DNA of 64,000 bases, taken from assembly GCF_900112175.1 (NCBI RefSeq), contig NZ_FOYT01000005.1, positions 62,001-126,000 on the forward strand. The letters run 5' to 3'. Position 1 is the first letter of the stretch. Each line of letters opens with the position of its first letter. Under the pieces are notes generated by a model. It was not told the DNA's origin. It saw nothing but the letters and a program-made list of their open reading frames with translations, and did no database searches. Source of the DNA: Halogeometricum rufum. GTDB lineage: Archaea > Halobacteriota > Halobacteria > Halobacteriales > Haloferacaceae. The translations under genes and the position numbers were made by a program. Positions 26,538-34,879 of this stretch are shown in pieces.

Positions 26538-27177
26538 TTACGAGTGTCCCCTGTCGATCTGCCCTCGTTCTTTTGAGACAGCAAGCAAAGCAGAAGACCA
26601 TTGTGCCCGAAGACATGGAATCGTCAAAGATGAATTAGACTGGTTCAACGACACCTACGAACCTCCAAAAGACCGTGCCAGCGTTCGTCCGGATTCAATT
26701 GGGACGGCGGTTAACTTCGAATACGTAAAATGTGAAACTTGTGGTGCGTCTAAGACCCTCTCAGAATATGAGAAAGCAACCCGAGACGTTACGTTTTGCT
26801 CTAAAAAGTGTCGGTCAGCATATTTCTCAGAAAGATTCTCCGGCTCCAATCATCCCAACTGGAAAGAGGACCCCCGTCAACACTACTACGGGGCAAATTG
26901 GGAGGAACAGAGATCCAAGAGAATCGCTCTAGATGGTAGAGAGTGTTTTTCCTGTGGTATTTCGGATAAGAAACATCAGAACATATATTCAAATAGTTTG
27001 CATGTTCACCATATCGTTCCAAGAAGTGAATTCAGAGGCGAAGGACGGTTAGACTGGGAACAGGCAAACAAATTGACGAATCTAGTAAGTTTATGCAGTT
27101 CTTGCCACTCGCGATTAGAAGGAAAGCAAGAAGAGTTCTTCGAGGAAGCTCAAAAATTGGCCGATGACAGCAAGTAA
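26530..27177 (+). CDS. HNH endonuclease with N-terminal zinc-finger elements
   Basis: 215 residues. The N-terminus is C2H2-like (YECPLSICPRSF...HCARRHG). Next is a treble-clef-like cysteine set (VKCETCGASKTL...VTFCSKKCRSAYF), then the HNH core: CFSCGISDKK, VHHIVPRSEF, the central Asn in NKLTNLVSLC, and CSSCHSRLEG. The DNA here is much AT-richer than the surroundings and codon use is unlike the neighbours, indicating recent transfer. It ends 2 bp before the DUF5805 gene. Probably a mobile-element-linked or homing-type nuclease; target unknown. Confidence 0.82.
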   Translation: MSSYECPLSICPRSFETASKAEDHCARRHGIVKDELDWFNDTYEPPKDRASVRPDSIGTAVNFEYVKCETCGASKTLSEYEKATRDVTFCSKKCRSAYFSERFSGSNHPNWKEDPRQHYYGANWEEQRSKRIALDGRECFSCGISDKKHQNIYSNSLHVHHIVPRSEFRGEGRLDWEQANKLTNLVSLCSSCHSRLEGKQEEFFEEAQKLADDSK

Positions 27178-27179
27178 AT

Positions 27180-27596
27180 ATGACTGAAGAGAAGACGGAG
27201 CGAAAGACGGTGATGACGTACGTTCCCGCGTATCAGAAAGAGCGGTGGAAGACCCACGCCGAGCGACTCGGGATGAGTCAGAGCGAGTTCGTCAGGACGA
27301 TGGTCCAGGCGGGGCGGCGCGACTTCGAGATACCGGACCGAACGCACGCCGACGAAGCGGCCAGCGACGACGGAAGCGGCGGCGGCAACGAGTTCGAGGG
27401 ACGCGTCCTCGACGCCCTCTCGGCGGCGGAACACCGGTCGTGGGACGAACTCCTCGACGCGTTGACCGACGACATCGAGGACAGACTCGACGAGACGCTA
27501 CAGGACCTCCAGGCGGCGAACCGGGTGCAGTACAGCGGCCGGCACGGCGGGTACGCGCTCGCGCCGGGCGCGTTCGAGGGCGACGATGGCCGTTGA
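27180..27596 (+). CDS. DUF5805-like DNA-binding accessory protein
   Basis: 138 residues. The N-terminal part KTVMTYVPAYQKERWKTHAERLGMSQSEFVRTMVQAGRRDF reads as a ribbon-helix-helix-type DNA-binding unit (beta strand, helix, SQSEF turn, helix). The C-terminal part (EGRVLDALSAAEHRSWDELLDAL...LQAANRVQYSGRHGGYAL) is winged-helix-like. It resembles proteins filed as DUF5805. It overlaps the recombinase by 11 bp, so the two are co-translated. It may be the recombination directionality or accessory factor. GC-rich, host-like codons, in sharp contrast to the HNH gene just upstream. Confidence 0.75.
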   Translation: MTEEKTERKTVMTYVPAYQKERWKTHAERLGMSQSEFVRTMVQAGRRDFEIPDRTHADEAASDDGSGGGNEFEGRVLDALSAAEHRSWDELLDALTDDIEDRLDETLQDLQAANRVQYSGRHGGYALAPGAFEGDDGR

Positions 27597-28641
27597 GACG
27601 GCCGACGGCGAGGTGGTCGAGGACCCCGTCGCGTACTTCCTGCAGGACATGACGTACCACGGGAAGACGGAGCGAACGAAAGACGCCTACGAGCGCGTTC
27701 TGCGGCGCTTCGAGGCGTTCCTCGCGGACCCGGAGGCGAACCCGATGGACGCCGAGAAAGCCGTCTCGGGGGCGTCTCATCGCGACTGCATGGCGTGGAT
27801 TCACTCGCTCCGACAGGCCGACGCCGCCGACAGCACCGTCGCCACGTACGCCTCCTACCTCCACCGGTTCTACGCCTACATGACGCAGGTCGGTGCCTTC
27901 GAGGCCAACCCGATGACCCTGGTCATGGAGGAGATGGACGAGCAGATAGACACGAACCCCTCGCGGCGCGAAATCACCGTCGCCGAGATGCGCGCGTTCC
28001 TCCGCGAGGTGCACCATCCGCTGGACCACGCGGTGATGTTCACCCTCCTCAAGACGGGGATGCGCGTCGGCGAACTGTGCAACCTCGACTGTCGCGACGT
28101 CGTCCTCGCGGACGATACACCGCTGGGTGATGTATCCAACCGGGCGCAACTCGACGGCCGCGGGCCGTCGCTGTACATCTCGGTGGAACCGTCGGCGGGA
28201 GCGACGACGAACGGCGAACGCCGGACGGCGTCGAACAAGCGCAAGCGGTCCACCGTCGTCCCCGTCGACGAGGAGTTAACGACCGTCCTCACCCGGTGGT
28301 TGGCCGTCAGACCGGACGTCACCTCCCCCGCGAACCCGCTCTTCGTCAGTACGTCGGGCAGTTGGGGCGACCGGTTGACGACCGACATGGTCCACCACCT
28401 CGTCGAACGCCACGCGGCCGAACGCGGGTGGCACCGCGCCGGCGCCGACAGCGAGGAGAACGTCACGCCGCACTACTTCCGGCACTTCTTCACGACCCAC
28501 CTGCGCGACCGAACCGGTGACCGCGGCATCGTGAAGTACCTCCGCGGCGACGTCGGCGGCGACATCATCGACACCTACACCCACAACTGGGGTGACCGGG
28601 TCCGAGAGACGTACGAGCGCAACATCTACTCGCTCCTCTGA
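27586..28641 (+). CDS. tyrosine recombinase / integrase (XerC/D-like)
   Basis: 351 residues. The N-terminal SAM-like core-binding domain spans about 10-115. The catalytic domain has Arg160 (TGMRVGEL), a Lys in the beta-hairpin region (218-220), His296 and Arg299 (HYFRH) and the nucleophile Tyr331 (DTYTH). The box that is usually LGHS reads LRGD (319-322), so the normal His/Trp position is not filled by either. Overlaps the DUF5805 gene upstream. Could be a chromosomal Xer-like enzyme or the integrase of a decayed element; no element boundary is proven. Confidence 0.9.
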   Translation: MAVETADGEVVEDPVAYFLQDMTYHGKTERTKDAYERVLRRFEAFLADPEANPMDAEKAVSGASHRDCMAWIHSLRQADAADSTVATYASYLHRFYAYMTQVGAFEANPMTLVMEEMDEQIDTNPSRREITVAEMRAFLREVHHPLDHAVMFTLLKTGMRVGELCNLDCRDVVLADDTPLGDVSNRAQLDGRGPSLYISVEPSAGATTNGERRTASNKRKRSTVVPVDEELTTVLTRWLAVRPDVTSPANPLFVSTSGSWGDRLTTDMVHHLVERHAAERGWHRAGADSEENVTPHYFRHFFTTHLRDRTGDRGIVKYLRGDVGGDIIDTYTHNWGDRVRETYERNIYSLL

Positions 28642-28696
28642 CGTTCCTCGCGCGTCTGTTCTCGGACTCGTAAATCATATAGTGCTATATCGAATT

Positions 28697-28713
28697 GGAG
28701 AGTCGAATTCTCC
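28697..28713 (+). repeat. T-arm-like hairpin downstream of the recombinase
   Basis: GGAGA-gtcgaat-TCTCC: a perfect 5-bp stem with a 7-base loop, as in a tRNA T arm, but with G instead of T at loop position 54. Located 56 bp after the recombinase stop. No complete tRNA can be folded around it. Could be a tRNA-derived attachment remnant, a terminator-like hairpin or chance. Confidence 0.25.
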
Positions 28714-28861
28714 GTCGTGTGGTGGTCGGGAGGCGGCGGCGTTGCACCGAATCACGGGTCGTCACCCCCGAGACGGCCGAAGTCGGGCACCGACTAAGTC
28801 GCCGGCGACCGAACACCGGACCCGTGACCGACTCGCCGCCGCGGTTCCAGGAGAGAGAGAC

Positions 28862-29473
28862 ATGAGCGCGTACCCACCGACGCGACCCCTCGCTCACGTC
28901 TACGACTCGGCCTACCAGAGCGTCCCGAACTGGGACATCGGACGGCCGCAGCGACCGTTCGTCTACCTCGTCGAGGCCGGACTCGTGAGGTCACCCGTCC
29001 TCGACGTAGGTTGCGGGACCGGCGAGCTCTCGATGTTCCTGGCGCGACAGGGATACGAGGTGCTCGGTATCGACATCGCGCCGTCTGCCGTCTCCCGGGC
29101 ACGCGAGAAGGCGCGGTGGCGGCGCATCGACGCCGCGTTCCTCGTCTGGGACGCGTTGAACCTCGGCCGACTCGCCGAGCGAGGGTTCTCGTTCGCGACG
29201 GTGCTCGACTCGGCCATGTTCCACGTCCTCCGCGACGACGAACGCGACAGACTCGTCGACGGCCTCGGGACGATAGTCGAGAGGGGAGGTCTCTACTGCG
29301 TCCTCGGCGACGCGCGCGGCGACGACCGGACCGAGTACGGCATCACGCCCGAGGAGATTCGCCGCCGGTTCGAACAGGCGGGCGGGTGGTCGGTCGAGTT
29401 CAGTTACCGGACCGCGTTCGAACGGCGGTACAGCACCAACGACGCCTACTTCGTCGGGGTTCGCCGGCGGTGA
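28862..29473 (+). CDS. class I SAM-dependent methyltransferase
   Basis: 203 residues from the ATG at 28862. Motif I is VLDVGCGTGELS, followed by VLGIDIAPSAVSRAREKA for the acidic ribose-binding loop. The substrate is not indicated; the TVLDSAMFHVLRDDERDRLV motif and the size are those of small-molecule (thiopurine or tellurite-resistance-like) methyltransferases. It stands alone downstream of the recombinase, with a 220-bp gap that has the T-arm-like hairpin and AT-rich TATA-like DNA near 28674-28690. Composition is host-like. Confidence 0.85.
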   Translation: MSAYPPTRPLAHVYDSAYQSVPNWDIGRPQRPFVYLVEAGLVRSPVLDVGCGTGELSMFLARQGYEVLGIDIAPSAVSRAREKARWRRIDAAFLVWDALNLGRLAERGFSFATVLDSAMFHVLRDDERDRLVDGLGTIVERGGLYCVLGDARGDDRTEYGITPEEIRRRFEQAGGWSVEFSYRTAFERRYSTNDAYFVGVRRR

Positions 29474-29558
29474 GGCGGTGCGACGAGCGCAGGAATCGGC
29501 CCGCCGGTTCACCCGCGTCGGGCAGTAGCTATTTGCGGAGGTGGCTGGATTCGATGGT

Positions 29559-30773
29559 ATGAGCGCCGGATTAGCGTCCGCTATCGAACGGCGACGAATC
29601 GGGTGGTGGCTCGTCGCGGCGGCGTTGGCCTGCGTCGTCGGCCTGTTCCTGTTCTCGTTCGTCGGGACGTTCGTCTTGGGACTGTTCGTCTACTACGGGG
29701 CGCGGCCGGTGAACCGTCGCATCCAGCGACGCGTCGACTCCCGGGGCGTGGCGGCGACGGTCACGCTCCTGTTCATCGTCCTACCGACGCTGACGTTGCT
29801 AGGGTACGCCAGCTTCGTCGCGCTCAGAGAACTCACCGCGACGCTCGATTCGCAGACGGTGACCCTGCTGTTGAATCGGCTGCCCGGGGACCAGCAGTCG
29901 CTCGCCGGCGTCTTTCGGGACTTCCCGCAGTTCGTCCAGCAACTCGGGCAGGCGTCGCAGTTCCAGCAGGTGCTGCAGACCCTCGCGGGCGTACTCGGCG
30001 CGGCGACGACCGGACTGCTCCACCTGACGCTGGCACTCGCGCTGGCGTTCTTCCTCTACCGCGACGGTCACCGGCTGCAGGGATGGTACCGAGAGACCGT
30101 CGGCGGCCGCGACACCGCCGCCTACTCCTACCTCGCCGGCGTCGACACCGACCTGGAAGTCGTCTACTTCGGCAACGTCCTCACCGTCCTCGCGGTGACG
30201 CTCGGTTCGATGGTCGTCTACAACGGCTACAATCTCCTCGCACCGCCGCCGGTCACCCTTCCGTTCCCGACGCTGTTGGCCGTCCTCACGGGGATGGCGA
30301 CGTTCGTCCCCCTCGTCGTCGGAAAGCTTGTGTACGTGCCCGCGACGGCATACCTCGCCTGGCGCGCGGTGCAGGCCGACGGGAGCCTCCTCGTCTACCC
30401 CGCCGGGTTCCTCGTCGTCGTCTTCCTCCTGCTCGACGTCCTCCCGCAGTCGGTCGTGCGACCGTACATCTCGGGGCAGACGATGCACGAGGGGGCGGTG
30501 CTGTTCGCCTACATCCTCGGCACGGCGCTGTTCGGCTGGTACGGACTGTTCCTCGGGCCGTTACTCCTCGTCGTCGTCGTCCAGTTCGCCAACGTCGTGC
30601 TGGAGGACCTCGTCTGGGGCCGACCGTTCTCGCCGGAACCGACGGACGCCACGGGCCTCGGCACGGACCCGACCGAGCGGAAAGCCGACACCGTCGACGG
30701 CGCGCCGGACGGCGGAGCGACGCCGAGCGACGACGCCGCGGGCGAACGAACGGGCGAGGAGAGCGAGAACTGA
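29559..30773 (+). CDS. AI-2E family membrane transporter-like protein
   Basis: 404 residues from the ATG at 29559. Two hydrophobic helices near the N-terminus (WWLVAAALACVVGLFLF, TFVLGLFVYYGARPV) precede a soluble amphipathic stretch. The C-terminal half has more membrane helices plus the family's late motif with the PLLLVVVVQFANVVLEDL end. The tail after residue 360 is acidic and disordered. The family was named for autoinducer-2 export but many members do Na+/H+ or other transport. Substrate unknown. Stands alone on the plus strand. Confidence 0.85.
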   Translation: MSAGLASAIERRRIGWWLVAAALACVVGLFLFSFVGTFVLGLFVYYGARPVNRRIQRRVDSRGVAATVTLLFIVLPTLTLLGYASFVALRELTATLDSQTVTLLLNRLPGDQQSLAGVFRDFPQFVQQLGQASQFQQVLQTLAGVLGAATTGLLHLTLALALAFFLYRDGHRLQGWYRETVGGRDTAAYSYLAGVDTDLEVVYFGNVLTVLAVTLGSMVVYNGYNLLAPPPVTLPFPTLLAVLTGMATFVPLVVGKLVYVPATAYLAWRAVQADGSLLVYPAGFLVVVFLLLDVLPQSVVRPYISGQTMHEGAVLFAYILGTALFGWYGLFLGPLLLVVVVQFANVVLEDLVWGRPFSPEPTDATGLGTDPTERKADTVDGAPDGGATPSDDAAGERTGEESEN

Positions 30774-30841
30774 AACGGAACCCGGTTCGATGGGGTGTTC
30801 CCACCGCATCCGCGTCCGCGGCCGGTCGGTCGCGACCCGAC

Positions 30842-31738
30842 TCAGACGACGAGTTCGGTCTCGACGTCGGGGCCGGTGATGGCGCGGGCGACGCGTTCCG
30901 CCGTCTCGGTCGTCTCGGCGGCGTTCTCCATCAGTACCGTCTCGGAGGGGAACAGGTGTTCGCCGAGGACGAGTCCGTAGTCGCGGGCGGTCGACCCGGT
31001 CATCGTGAGGTAGACGCCGAGACCCACGTCCGCGATGGCGGCCTCCTCCTCTACGGCCTCTTCGGGGTAGGCGAAGGAGACGTTCTCCAGCGGTCGGGTC
31101 CCGAGGACGGCCTCCACGAGGCGTTCGTAGCGCGGCGAGATGCAGAGCGGACCCTCGTAGTCGGCGACGAACTCCCGGTCGAGGTCGGCACCCGGCGGGA
31201 GAACCTCGGGCGTGGCCATCAGCGTGTGGTAGACGGTGTCGCCGAGGCCGGAGACGACCCGCACGTCGGTGTCCATCGGGTCGATTCGGGCGTTGATGTC
31301 CGCGAGCGAGCCCACGCCCTCCGCTTCCAGTTGGACGACCTCTTCGAGAACGAGGTCGGCGCTGTCGAACCCGAGCGCGAACTCGTGAGTCCTGAGCGCG
31401 CGGAACGGTTCCTCGCGGCCGACGAGTTGGACGGGAACGCCGTCGACGTCGATGGTGACGCTGTCGAAGACGACGCGTCGGGGCATTCCCTCCCGGTCGT
31501 CGCGGAGGAGAGTGTACTCGGGAGCCGCGGGGTCCGAGAGGTCCGAGTGACGCGCGAGGCGGTCGTACACGTCGTGGTCCGGATGCGCCGCGCCCTTGGT
31601 GACGGCCTTCTCGTGACGAAGCGTCGAGGTGATGTCGTCTGCGACCTGCGCCGCGTCGGCACTCGCGGCGAACCGATCGAGCACGGCTTCCAGCGGTCGC
31701 CCCTTGCGCGGAACGGCGACGCGCACCGTCTCAGTCAT
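30842..31738 (-). CDS. orphan ATP-phosphoribosyltransferase (HisG)-like protein
   Basis: 298 residues from the ATG at 31738. The opening VRVAVPRKGRPLEAVLDRF mirrors the HisG start (RIAVPKGR-type). The late segment ADVGLGVYLTMTGSTARDYGL resembles the HisG PRPP loop and its following GSTLRENGL-type sequence, with EHLFPSETVLMEN after it. The mid-region (VGREEPFRALRTHEFALGFDSADLV) fits the two-domain periplasmic-binding fold. No histidine genes adjoin. It could be a diverged phosphoribosyltransferase or a PRPP/nucleotide-binding protein with another task. Function is an inference. Confidence 0.65.
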   Translation of the reverse strand: MTETVRVAVPRKGRPLEAVLDRFAASADAAQVADDITSTLRHEKAVTKGAAHPDHDVYDRLARHSDLSDPAAPEYTLLRDDREGMPRRVVFDSVTIDVDGVPVQLVGREEPFRALRTHEFALGFDSADLVLEEVVQLEAEGVGSLADINARIDPMDTDVRVVSGLGDTVYHTLMATPEVLPPGADLDREFVADYEGPLCISPRYERLVEAVLGTRPLENVSFAYPEEAVEEEAAIADVGLGVYLTMTGSTARDYGLVLGEHLFPSETVLMENAAETTETAERVARAITGPDVETELVV

Positions 31739-31857
31739 TGTGGGATGCACGAACGGCGTCACTAAACAGGTTGCGCTTCGGCCGGATACTGTCGGTTTGT
31801 GGGTCTGTGACGCACGTTCGGCGAGACGCGGTCGCCGGCGGGGACGCTCTCAGCGCC

Positions 31858-33654
31858 TCACTCGCCGGGGCCGAACGCGTCGTTCAGGCGGTCGCGGAAC
31901 TGCATCAGCACCTCGATGTCGTCTTCGAGGCTCTCGATTCGCGCGTTCACCTCGTCGAGTTCGTCGAGGTCCGAACGGACCGCGGCCACGTCGTCCGCCA
32001 GCGACTCGCGGGTCGAGACGATTTCGCCGTCGAGGTCGGCGATGTCCTCGCGCACCTCGCCGAGTTCCTCGTCGAGGCCGGCGGCCGCCGAGGCGGTCTG
32101 ACTCAGGTCCTCGGACAGTTCCTCGATGTCCTCGTTGACGGCCTCGACCCGGTCGTCGAGCGTGGAGTTCAGTTCCTCGACGCCCGCGACGGCCTCCGAA
32201 GCCCGGTCGTCCACGTCGGACAGTTGCTGTGCGGTGTCCTCGACGCGTTCGTCGAGGGCCGCGAGGTCGCCTTCGAGCGTCGAGACGTCGTCGCGGATGT
32301 CCGCGCGGTCGCTCTCGGCGTCGTCGAGTCCGGCCTCCACCGCGGCGAGGTCGTCGCCGAAGGTGTCGAGTTCCTCGTCCAGCGCTTCCACCTCGCGTCG
32401 GAGGCCGTCCACTAGTTCCTGTCCGGTCCCCTCCTCGTCGATGAACTCCGCGAGGGCGTCGCTGTACGCCTGCAGGTCGTCCATCTTCGCCTGCAGACGC
32501 CGGATGCGCACGTCGGCGCTCCGCGGCAGGCCGAAGTCGAGTTCCGTGCGGAGGACTTCCACGTCCTCCTCGGGCACGTCGCCCGCGCGGAGTTCGGCGG
32601 CGAGTGCGGCAGCGACTGACCCGGAGGCCGCGGCGGCCGCCGACGCGTCGGCGTCGTCGGCGTCCGCGACGGAGTCGCCGATGTCCACGTAGTCGTCGGC
32701 GTCGGCACCCGTCTCGTCGGGGTCGACCGACTCCGCGTCGGCAGCGACACCCTCGTCCGCGTCGGCGGGTTCGCCCTCGTCCGCCTCGGCCGCGTCCGCG
32801 CCGTCGGCCACGTCGGCGGCGTCCGGAACCGTCTCGGCGACGGCCGCCGCGTCGGCCTCGACCGCCGCGTCGGCCGCCTCCGCCTCCGTCTCACCGGACC
32901 GCGTTATCGCGGGCGTCGTCTCCGCCGACAGGTCACGCGGGCCTGCGCCCTCGTCGTCAGCCCCGTCGAAGGCCGCCTCGATGTCGGCCGCGGATGCGCC
33001 GTCCTCGACGGCGGCCTGCACCTCCTCCGGACCCGTCTCGTCGACGGCTTCGACCGGCACGTCGTCGGCGTCGGCCTGCGCCTCGTCGAGTGGGTCCGCG
33101 AGGGGGTCGCTCCCCGTGTCCGCCTCCGCCTCCAGAACCGCGCCGGCGGCGTCTTCGGCCGCGGCCGCGTCGGCCTCGGGGTCGCCGAGGTTACCGTTCC
33201 CCTGCAGGGCGTCGCGGACGAGTTGACTGCGGTCCTCCCCGAGGATGTCTTCGACGCCGTCGTCGTCGTGCTCGTCGTCCTCTTTCGGCACCGGCGGGCG
33301 TTCGAGGACCGGTTCGGTGAGGAACGAGTCGGCCTCGCTCACCTTGTCGAGGCGGACGCCGTACACCGTCTCGACGGACTCGTTCGGTTCGAGCGTGCGT
33401 TCGTACTCGACGCGGTGGTCTTTGTACGCCGCCCAGTTGTCGCTCTCGAAGTCAGGGTGGAACCCGACTCCCTCCATCGGGAAGTCGTCCGGAATCTGGT
33501 CGACGATGCGGACGTGCGCGGACTCCTCGCTGTCGGATGTGATGCGGAACTTGATTGCGGGTACCGGGAACTCGTCGGCGACGAACGACTTCTCCACCTG
33601 AACGTCTCCGTTCGAGACGTACACCGGCCCCCCAACGTCGGACTCACGACTCAT
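31858..33654 (-). CDS. large acidic coiled-coil protein with N-terminal beta domain
   Basis: 598 residues from the ATG at 33654. Three parts: residues 1-105, a beta-rich folded domain (VEKSFVADEFPVPAIKFRITSDSEESAHVRIVDQIP...); about 110-350, a disordered Ala/Asp/Glu-rich stretch; about 360-590, a long coiled coil with heptads (VDGLRREVEALDEELDTFG, RVEDTAQQLSDVDDRASE). No signal peptide or membrane helix, so cytoplasmic. It is on the minus strand alone, 120 bp from the HisG-like gene. Possible scaffold, chromosome or envelope-associated structural role, not identified. Confidence 0.8.
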   Translation of the reverse strand: MSRESDVGGPVYVSNGDVQVEKSFVADEFPVPAIKFRITSDSEESAHVRIVDQIPDDFPMEGVGFHPDFESDNWAAYKDHRVEYERTLEPNESVETVYGVRLDKVSEADSFLTEPVLERPPVPKEDDEHDDDGVEDILGEDRSQLVRDALQGNGNLGDPEADAAAAEDAAGAVLEAEADTGSDPLADPLDEAQADADDVPVEAVDETGPEEVQAAVEDGASAADIEAAFDGADDEGAGPRDLSAETTPAITRSGETEAEAADAAVEADAAAVAETVPDAADVADGADAAEADEGEPADADEGVAADAESVDPDETGADADDYVDIGDSVADADDADASAAAAASGSVAAALAAELRAGDVPEEDVEVLRTELDFGLPRSADVRIRRLQAKMDDLQAYSDALAEFIDEEGTGQELVDGLRREVEALDEELDTFGDDLAAVEAGLDDAESDRADIRDDVSTLEGDLAALDERVEDTAQQLSDVDDRASEAVAGVEELNSTLDDRVEAVNEDIEELSEDLSQTASAAAGLDEELGEVREDIADLDGEIVSTRESLADDVAAVRSDLDELDEVNARIESLEDDIEVLMQFRDRLNDAFGPGE

Positions 33655-33734
33655 GTCGGTTCTTACCGAAAGGGGTGACATAAAACAACCGGGGAAAATA
33701 TGATATTTGAGAAAGGGATTCTCCGCGCCGTCGA

Positions 33735-34568
33735 CTACAGTTCGACCCGGTCGCCTATCTCGACCACTTCGAGGTGCTTCGGATACTCGTAACTCTTCGC
33801 GTGGTGGTGGAGCACCGTCGGGTCGGCGGTCATGCCCTTCCACATGTCCCAGTGACTCGGGAGGAAGCGGTCGAACTGGAGGTCTGAAGCCGTCTTCACG
33901 GCCTCGTTCTCCGTCGAGTACCACTTCGTGCGGACCGGTTCGCCCGTCTCCTTGTCGTCGATGTTGCCGACGGCGCCGAACGCGAGGACGCCCAAGTCGA
34001 TGTCGTACGCCTCCCCCAGCGTCTCGAACTCGTCGGACGGTTTGGTGTCGCCGCCGTGGAAGAACGTGCCCGACTCGTGTTCGACGACGTAGGACACCGG
34101 GTGCGTCGAGTCGGGGTCGTGCGCGTGTTCGACGTGAATCGTGAACTCGCCCACCTCGAACGTGTCGCCCTCCGCGACTTCGGTGAACTGCCCCTCCCCG
34201 ACGTCGTAGTCGTCCGTCCACGCCTCGTCCTCGAAGATCACGTCGAGGGAGTCGTCGGGGGCGTAGAACTGCGCGCCCGTCGATTCGAGGATGGGCGCCT
34301 GACTCGGCCCGTGGACGTGGTCCGTGTGCTCGTGCGTCGCGAGGACGGCGTCCATCTCGGTCACGTCGGCGGGGTCGAACGGCACCGGTATCATCCGGAC
34401 GGTGCGCGGCGGGTCGCCGTGGCCGACGTACGGGTCGATGGCGAGCGTCGTCCCGTCGCTACCCTTCAGGAAGAAGCCGTTACAGCCGAGGTACCAGATG
34501 GACACCGTGTCCGGCGACGCGTCTTCGACCGCGCGCGGGAGCCAATCGCTCCAGTCGCTCACACTCAT
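33735..34568 (-). CDS. UlaG-like metallo-beta-lactamase-fold hydrolase
   Basis: 277 residues. Metal ligands THEHTDHVH (His79, His81, Asp83, His84), then HAHDPDSTHPVSYVVEH, GGDTKPS and the late LPSHWDMW. The set is that of L-ascorbate-6-phosphate lactonase (UlaG)-like MBL proteins, an inference from family likeness. No sugar-uptake genes adjoin, so the natural substrate is open. The C-terminus after SHWDMW carries a His-rich VLHHHAKS. Its promoter region is the 311-bp gap with an inverted repeat. Confidence 0.86.
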   Translation of the reverse strand: MSVSDWSDWLPRAVEDASPDTVSIWYLGCNGFFLKGSDGTTLAIDPYVGHGDPPRTVRMIPVPFDPADVTEMDAVLATHEHTDHVHGPSQAPILESTGAQFYAPDDSLDVIFEDEAWTDDYDVGEGQFTEVAEGDTFEVGEFTIHVEHAHDPDSTHPVSYVVEHESGTFFHGGDTKPSDEFETLGEAYDIDLGVLAFGAVGNIDDKETGEPVRTKWYSTENEAVKTASDLQFDRFLPSHWDMWKGMTADPTVLHHHAKSYEYPKHLEVVEIGDRVEL

Positions 34569-34744
34569 GTCGGTGGCTGCGTCCGGGCGGAGGCTAAGTG
34601 TTGCGGACCGGACGAACCGCTCTCAATCGGCACGAACACTCATGTGCGACGAGTGCGAACTTGGATGCGCCAGTGAGACCGACAGTAGTGTCAGTTCACA
34701 GTCGGGTTCGGGCGTCCGAACCGTCTCGGAGCGGTAACTGTGCC

Positions 34745-34765
34745 CAACGAACGCAACGTTCGTTG
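34745..34765. promoter_or_regulatory. inverted repeat CAACGAACG-caa-CGTTCGTTG (operator candidate)
   Basis: Both 9-base arms are exact complements. Position between two divergent genes suits a regulator site; it could also be a terminator hairpin. Confidence 0.45.
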
Positions 34766-34846
34766 TTGGTAGCACCTCCATAACCGATAAGTGTCTAAAT
34801 AATCTACCTACCACTACCGGTTAGCAAACCAATACCCGGCACAAGC

Positions 34847-34854
34847 TATTTATT
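34847..34854 (+). promoter_or_regulatory. TATA box of the 34-residue gene
   Basis: TATTTATT centred about 29 bp before the ATG at 34880, the spacing of a leaderless haloarchaeal promoter. Confidence 0.55.
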
Positions 34855-34879
34855 CTTCACCCGTGTCGTTCGTCGTGTA

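Larger units (their letters stand above)
34569..34879. other. 311-bp divergent regulatory region
   Basis: No gene. It separates the UlaG-like gene (minus) from the 34-codon small gene (plus). It holds a perfect 9-bp inverted repeat with 3-bp spacer at 34745-34765, an ACCGGTTAG element at 34816-34824, and a TATA box at 34847-34854. Confidence 0.6.

Noticed and set aside
28680-28760. A complete tRNA gene around the T-arm-like hairpin
   Set aside because: No D arm, anticodon arm or matching 7-bp acceptor stem could be placed around it.
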